From contig CAWEOT010000009.1 in the NCBI GenBank assembly GCA_963810775.1, positions 186,001 through 250,000 of the forward strand: a stretch of 64,000 bases of DNA, read 5' to 3'. The position numbers and the translations under genes were made by a program. How positions within the stretch are numbered: position 1 is the first letter of the stretch; each line of letters starts with the position of its first letter. The DNA is from DATBVX01 sp963810775. Lineage in GTDB: Bacteria > Pseudomonadota > Gammaproteobacteria > Steroidobacterales > Steroidobacteraceae. The notes beneath the pieces are model-generated. The model searched no databases and was not told where the DNA came from. It saw nothing but the letters and a program-made list of their open reading frames with translations. This document shows positions 59,632-64,000 of this stretch, piece after piece.

Positions 59632-60708
59632 GTGTCGTATGCGCTGGCTTCCCTGCCAGCTGACCCAGCGCTGAGCGCCGCAAGCGGTCCTGTGCTGCAA
59701 CTTTTCCAATCCATTTTCGGCTCGGACCGCGGTGATGCGGCGTCCCATTCGCCTGATCTGATCGCGCAAGCCATCGAGCGTGCCGTCGATGCCACCGATT
59801 CGCGGCTGCGAACGCTGCCTGGTTACCAGAAGAAATTGCGCAGCGCCGTCATCCACGCGATCGATCATGTGGTGGCGCTCGTCGACAGCCTGCCGCCAGC
59901 GCTCGATCTGAGCGCACAGGCCTTCGGCACCGACCCCGAGGTCACGACGTTGTTCGCGTCGGTTGCGCACCTGCACGAAGTATTGGAGCGTGATCCGACA
60001 CTGAATCAGTGGCGCCAGTCTGCGGACGGCGCATCTGCCGAACGCATCGTCATGCTCCTGCTGATGACACTAGAGGAGCGTAAAGTCCTGGGCGTCGCGC
60101 TCGAGGGCGAGACGCTGCGGCATGGGGTCGCGCAAACCACAGTCAGTTTCGCCAAACATCAACTCCTCGATCCGAGCGGCGCCGAGGATGAGACACGCCG
60201 GCTGCTCAAGCGCCGCGCCTTCGATCATCTGCTCGCGCTCGCGCTCGGTAGCCTTGCCACAGCGCGCACCGAGCGCGCGACGCTCGAACGCGAACGCGAT
60301 GTGCTGCGCCGCAAGCGGGCGGCTCTCGCGGCTGGGCGTTGGGGGTTCGATGAGGCGAGTGGTGACCAGCCTGCCGATCCACGGCTGCTGCAACAACAGC
60401 TTGAGGAGATCGAGTCGCAACTCGGCGCGCTCGGTGCCGGCGCCGGGTTACTCAATGCGCACCTCGGCATCCTCGTGGACGTGCTAACGGGGGCAGAGCG
60501 TAATTTCTGGCACACACACCGCTCCCTCATCGTCGATCGCATGGGCGTCAAGCAGACGCAAGCCAGTGAGCTCGCACCGGAGATCGGACTCACAGTCCTG
60601 CACAACGCAGCCGGTCAAACCCTCGTCGCGCGAGTGGTGAGCATCCGGCGCGAGGCGCTTCCCCCACAACGCGATCTGCTACGCGAGGCGGAGCGTTATC
60701 TCGGTTGA
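59632..60708 (+). CDS. Helical protein of unknown function next to ppk2
   Basis: 358 residues from GTG 59632; the longer frame from 59560 would overlap PPK2. Mostly helical, with a coiled-coil-like stretch (TERATLERERDVLRRKRAAL). The C-terminal end (LHNAAGQTLVARVVSIRREA) is beta-rich. No signal peptide. No family could be named. It lies 20 bp after ppk2 and 13 bp before sulP, so it is likely in the same operon. Confidence 0.7.
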   Translation: MSYALASLPADPALSAASGPVLQLFQSIFGSDRGDAASHSPDLIAQAIERAVDATDSRLRTLPGYQKKLRSAVIHAIDHVVALVDSLPPALDLSAQAFGTDPEVTTLFASVAHLHEVLERDPTLNQWRQSADGASAERIVMLLLMTLEERKVLGVALEGETLRHGVAQTTVSFAKHQLLDPSGAEDETRRLLKRRAFDHLLALALGSLATARTERATLERERDVLRRKRAALAAGRWGFDEASGDQPADPRLLQQQLEEIESQLGALGAGAGLLNAHLGILVDVLTGAERNFWHTHRSLIVDRMGVKQTQASELAPEIGLTVLHNAAGQTLVARVVSIRREALPPQRDLLREAERYLG

Positions 60709-60721
60709 TTCTTCGCGAAGA

Positions 60722-62446
60722 ATGGAACCATTCAAAGGACAAGGCATGAACGGCTGGAAACGTTGGCTGCCCGGATTGCAGATGCTCAGTCGGTACGAAG
60801 CCGCCTGGCTGCCCCACGATCTGATGGCCGGCCTGGTGCTGACCACCATGCTGGTGCCGGTTGGAATTGCCTACGCAGTGGCTTCGGGCGTCCCGGGGAT
60901 CTACGGTCTGTACGCCACCATCGTCCCGCTGCTCGCTTACGCCCTGTTCGGCCCGAGCCGCATTCTGGTGCTGGGGCCGGATTCCTCGCTCGCCGCAGTG
61001 ATTCTCGCGGTCGTGCTGCCTGTCTCTGCCGGCGACCCGATGCGCGCCGTGGCCGTGGCGAGCCTGATGGCGGTGGTGTCGGGGCTGGTGTGCATCCTGA
61101 TCGGCGTAATGCGCCTGGGATTCGTCACCGACTTGCTGTCAAAACCGATCCGCTACGGCTACATGAACGGCATCGCGCTCGCCGTGCTGATCAGCCAGCT
61201 GCCCAAGCTGTTCGGCTTTTCGATAAAGAGCGTCGGGCCGGGGCGCGATTTCGTGCAGATCGTCCAGTCGATCCTGGGTGGCCAAGCCAACTGGACGGCG
61301 TTCGCGGTCGGCGCCAGCACACTGGCGGCGATCATGCTGCTCAAGCCCTGGAAGCGAATCCCCGGCCTCCTGATCGCCGTCGTCGGTGCCACGGTCGCGG
61401 TCGGCGTGCTCGGCCTGGACGAGAGCGCCGGGGTGAAGGTGCTCGGTTCGCTGCCGCAAGGTCTGCCGTCGTTCGCGCTGCCGTGGATCGGTCTCGCCGA
61501 CCTCGGCCAGGTGGTGATCGGCGGCTGCGCCGTTGCCATGGTGGCGTTCGCCGACACGAGCGTCCTGTCGCGCACGTATGCGGCCAAGACCCGCTCGCAC
61601 GTCGATCCGAACCAGGAGATGGTCGGACTGGGCGCCGCCAACCTGGCCGCTGGACTGTTCCAGGGGTTTCCGATCAGCAGCAGCTCCTCGCGCACGCCGG
61701 TCGCCGAAGCCGCGGGCGCGAAGACCCAGCTCACCGGCGTGGTCGGTGCCGTCGCCGTCGCCCTGCTGGTGTTGCTGGCCCCCAATCTGCTGGAAGACCT
61801 GCCCAACAGTGCGCTGGCAGCCGTCGTGATTGCGGCGGCCATCGGCCTGTTCGAATTCGCCGACCTGCGCCGCATTTTCCGTGTCCAGCCCTGGGAGTTC
61901 TGGCTGTCCGTCGTCTGCTTCGTTGGGGTCGCAACATTCGGAGCGATTCCAGGCATCGGCCTGGCGATCGTCATCGCGATCATGGAATTTCTATGGGACG
62001 GCTGGCGGCCACACTACGCCGTGCTGGGCCGAGTCGAGGGCATCCGGGGCTTCCACGACATCAAGCGCTATCCCGAAGCGCGGCTCGTTCCGGGCCTGGT
62101 CCTGTTCCGCTGGGATGCGCCGCTCTTCTTCGCCAATGCCGAGCTGTTTCACCAGCGCGTGCTCGAGGCCGTGGCGCAATCGCCGACACCGGTGCAGCGG
62201 ATCATCGTGACCGCCGAGCCGGTCACCGGCATCGACGTGACCTCGGCGGACATGCTCGCCGAGCTGCAGCAGGCCCTGCGTGAATCGGGCATCGAGATGC
62301 ACTTCGCGGAAATGAAGGACCCGGTCAAGGACAAGCTGAAGCGCTTTGAGCTGTTCGAGCGCTTCGGTGCCGCGAACTTCCATCCCACCATAGGCGCCGC
62401 CGTCGATGCGTACGTCGAAGAGCACTCAGTGGATTGGAAACCCTGA
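60722..62446 (+). CDS. SulP family anion transporter with STAS domain
   Basis: 574 residues (or 566 from ATG 60746). About ten transmembrane segments with the SulP opening GLVLTTMLVPVGIAYAVASG and GIYGLYATIVPLLAYALFGP. The C-terminal STAS domain (about 440-560) has the phospho-acceptor-like Ser region TGIDVTSADMLAEL. It exchanges or imports sulfate, bicarbonate or other anions across the inner membrane. Position after ppk2 is not a usual sulfate operon. Confidence 0.93.
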   Translation: MEPFKGQGMNGWKRWLPGLQMLSRYEAAWLPHDLMAGLVLTTMLVPVGIAYAVASGVPGIYGLYATIVPLLAYALFGPSRILVLGPDSSLAAVILAVVLPVSAGDPMRAVAVASLMAVVSGLVCILIGVMRLGFVTDLLSKPIRYGYMNGIALAVLISQLPKLFGFSIKSVGPGRDFVQIVQSILGGQANWTAFAVGASTLAAIMLLKPWKRIPGLLIAVVGATVAVGVLGLDESAGVKVLGSLPQGLPSFALPWIGLADLGQVVIGGCAVAMVAFADTSVLSRTYAAKTRSHVDPNQEMVGLGAANLAAGLFQGFPISSSSSRTPVAEAAGAKTQLTGVVGAVAVALLVLLAPNLLEDLPNSALAAVVIAAAIGLFEFADLRRIFRVQPWEFWLSVVCFVGVATFGAIPGIGLAIVIAIMEFLWDGWRPHYAVLGRVEGIRGFHDIKRYPEARLVPGLVLFRWDAPLFFANAELFHQRVLEAVAQSPTPVQRIIVTAEPVTGIDVTSADMLAELQQALRESGIEMHFAEMKDPVKDKLKRFELFERFGAANFHPTIGAAVDAYVEEHSVDWKP

Positions 62447-62481
62447 AAAGCCGCGGCTCAGGCGTGAAGCTGGGTTGGATC

Positions 62482-62509
62482 GTACGGCCGCTGAACCGGG
62501 ACGTTACGC
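62482..62509 (+). other. attC right half, type A
   Basis: tacggccgctgaaccgggac then GTTACGC. Complements the left half at 58445-58480. Confidence 0.72.
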
Positions 62510-62549
62510 GACGGTCGCACTATCAATCGATCCCCGACGGAGGCGCTCC

Positions 62550-62957
62550 ATGGCTACCATTTGCAAGGAAGCTGAAATCACTCGAAATGCGGGCTTTGTC
62601 TGGGACGCAATCCGGGACGTGGGCTCTATTCATAAACGTCTTGTCCCCGGGTTCGTCGTCGACTGCAAGCTGGAAGGCGACTCGCGTCGCATAACCTTCG
62701 CAAATGGGATGGCAGTACGCGAGATCATCGTCGCCGTCGACGACAAGACGCGTCGACACGCTTGGTCCGCTCGCGGCGAGCCGCTTACTCACCACAACGC
62801 GTCTATCCAGGTCTTTGCGGAAGGCGACGACAAGTGTCGGGTTGTCTGGATTGCGGATGTGATGCCGAATGAGGTTGCTGACACCGTTGGCGAGATGATG
62901 TTGCAAGGGTTAGCCGCAATGAAGCGAACGCTGGAAGGATCCGCAGCGGACAGTTAG
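62550..62957 (+). CDS. SRPBCC (polyketide cyclase-like) protein
   Basis: 135 residues from ATG 62550. START-like fold: CKEAEITRNAGFVWDAIRDV, VVDCKLEGDSRRITFANGMA, and the last helix ADTVGEMMLQGLAAMKRTLE. Small soluble ligand-binding or cyclase protein. First gene after the right half of the split attC. Confidence 0.85.
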   Translation: MATICKEAEITRNAGFVWDAIRDVGSIHKRLVPGFVVDCKLEGDSRRITFANGMAVREIIVAVDDKTRRHAWSARGEPLTHHNASIQVFAEGDDKCRVVWIADVMPNEVADTVGEMMLQGLAAMKRTLEGSAADS

Positions 62958-63127
62958 TTCACGCGCCGCGCCTGGATGCGGCAGCTGCAAAGCACCGCAG
63001 TATGCCGCCCGAAGCGAACGATGGGCCTCACGACGCGTCGAATCGGTCGTTGGCGTGTCGATTCTTGGACGTCTCGATCGTCTTACATTCAGAGGGGCGT
63101 CCTCTGAACTTTCACGGAGTCATTCCC
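62958..63127 (+). other. Intergenic region, nothing recognised
   Basis: No attC and no gene between the two SRPBCC genes; they are thus probably in one cassette or one transcription unit. Confidence 0.4.
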
Positions 63128-63568
63128 ATGAGCACTGTACAACTTCATCGTGTAATTCGTGCAACGCCTGAAAGGATATATCGGGCCTTTCTAGATGCTG
63201 ATGCCATGGCCAAATGGCTGCCGCCGAATGGTTTCACCGGCAAGGTTCATCAGATGGATGCCAGGGTCGGGGGCAGCTACAAGATGTCATTCACGAACTT
63301 TACGACCGGCAAGAGCCATTCGTTTGGCGGGAAGTACCTTGAACTCAAACCGAACGAGCTGCTCCGCTACACCGACGCCTTCGACGACCCGAACCTGCCA
63401 GGGAAAATGGACACCACCGTATCTCTGAAGAAAGTCTTGGTGGGAACCGAACTGAAGGTGGTCCAGGAGGGTATTCCTGACGCCATTCCCGCCGAGGCCT
63501 GCTACCTCGGTTGGCAGGAGTCTCTGACGCTTCTCGCCAAACTGGTCGAGGCTGAAATTCCCGATTGA
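63128..63568 (+). CDS. AHSA1/SRPBCC family protein
   Basis: 146 residues from ATG 63128. AHSA1-like: VIRATPERIYRAFLDADAMA, KWLPPNGFTGKVHQMDARVG, GGKYLELKPNELLRYTDAFD and the closing GWQESLTLLAKLVEAEIPD. Related to Aha1-domain ligand-binding proteins of bacteria; a ligand is not known. Different sequence from the SRPBCC gene upstream. Confidence 0.87.
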   Translation: MSTVQLHRVIRATPERIYRAFLDADAMAKWLPPNGFTGKVHQMDARVGGSYKMSFTNFTTGKSHSFGGKYLELKPNELLRYTDAFDDPNLPGKMDTTVSLKKVLVGTELKVVQEGIPDAIPAEACYLGWQESLTLLAKLVEAEIPD

Positions 63569-63609
63569 CGGAGCTGACGTCGGTTAGCTGACAGGAGTGC
63601 ATTGACGTC

Positions 63610-63936
63610 ATGCACGACTTCGATCCTCACCTGGTGCACATGCTCCTCGATCTCGTTCCCGCAGCCTTGTTGTTCGTGGCAGGCTTTGTGCTCGCCTTGA
63701 GACGTCCCAAGGCATCGAGTCTCCTCGTCCTGATCGGATTTCTTCTGATCCTCGCAGCCGGGCTAGCGAGGAACTTCCTTGGGGTCGACGGCCCACTCGA
63801 TGCCTATGTGGAGCGTATCGTTGGGAGCTCTGACCGACTACAGTCGCTGGCTTTCTACGCGGGCAGACTTGGCGCGACGCTCGCCGGGATCGGTCTGATC
63901 TGGCATGCGTTTCAGCTAAAGTACTTGGGCCCATGA
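63610..63936 (+). CDS. Small membrane protein, unknown
   Basis: 108 residues with three hydrophobic segments (about 10-28, 35-53, 75-95): LLDLVPAALLFVAGFVLALR and ASSLLVLIGFLLILAAGLAR. No family recognised. Follows the AHSA1-like gene by 41 bp. Confidence 0.6.
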   Translation: MHDFDPHLVHMLLDLVPAALLFVAGFVLALRRPKASSLLVLIGFLLILAAGLARNFLGVDGPLDAYVERIVGSSDRLQSLAFYAGRLGATLAGIGLIWHAFQLKYLGP

Positions 63937-63943
63937 ATGCGCC

Positions 63944-64000
63944 ACCTGACAACGCGTTGGATCAACCGCGGCAGGGATAAAGTGCCAACGCCCATCACAC
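63944..64000 (+). other. attC, type B, cut by the window end
   Basis: R'' ACCTGAC, arm cgcgttggatc and the shared centre ggataaagtgccaacgccc. The right half lies beyond the window, so the array continues. Confidence 0.8.

Overview
This window is the integrase-proximal end of a large sedentary chromosomal integron. A complete integron integrase gene (intI, minus strand, 148-1113) lies at the left edge. A candidate attI core site sits just upstream of it at 1252-1258. To the right is a long array of mostly promoterless, mostly plus-strand gene cassettes, separated by about 32 complete or nearly complete attC sites of 60-161 bp plus several halves and stubs. Most attC sites share the same centre (ggataaagtgccagcatcc) and carry one of two arm sets. 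Type A has ccggttgcagcgg pairing with ccgctgaaccgg. Type B has cgcgttggagc pairing with gctcaacgcg. This family-wide uniformity is typical of chromosomal integrons. High GC, the IntI type, MAPEG, TspO and GFA cassettes, and TolB/TPR and DUF885 genes suggest a gammaproteobacterium of the Xanthomonadales/Nevskiales/Steroidobacter kind. That assignment is inference, not shown by any marker gene.

Layout. 1-9322: intI, attI and about a dozen cassettes, including HicAB, a DUF4258 toxin/antitoxin-like pair, TspO, alpha/beta hydrolase, a HigA antitoxin with a deleted toxin, GNAT, VOC and membrane proteins. 9323-14617: attC stubs followed by a non-cassette block (FAD monooxygenase, an actinobacterial-looking aldehyde dehydrogenase, a P-loop gene fragment, a TolB/TPR protein). 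14618-25555: a second run of cassettes (SDR, hydrolase, NTF2-like, second TspO, sulfatase, cupin, pyrimidine-dimer glycosylase, RibD-like, GST, HDAC-like deacetylase). Two of these cassettes duplicate ones in the first run. 25556-39925: a long stretch without complete attC. It holds a frameshifted DUF3147 gene, a cupin dioxygenase, a DUF885 protein and a hicAB remnant. It then holds a coherent locus of arylsulfatase, decayed DUF1254/DUF1214 gene, four outer-membrane beta-barrel genes (one decayed) and two AraC regulators. A shared inverted-repeat motif stands before several of its genes. A tRNA-Phe-like remnant ends this stretch. 40001-64000: further cassettes interrupted by a DUF3604/HupE-UreJ/PpiC block, by an IS110-family element inserted inside an attC, and by a PPK2/SulP block that splits another attC.

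How it works together. Cassettes are moved by IntI through folded single-stranded attC sites. Toxin-antitoxin cassettes probably help keep the array. Many cassette products are small enzymes of detoxification or secondary chemistry (VOC, GST, GFA, cupins, SnoaL-like, DUF1326, RibD-like) or small membrane proteins of unknown role. The locus at 29-40 kb looks like an inducible uptake-and-desulfation system for an unidentified sulfated, probably hydrophobic, substrate. It is the best candidate here for an undescribed system.
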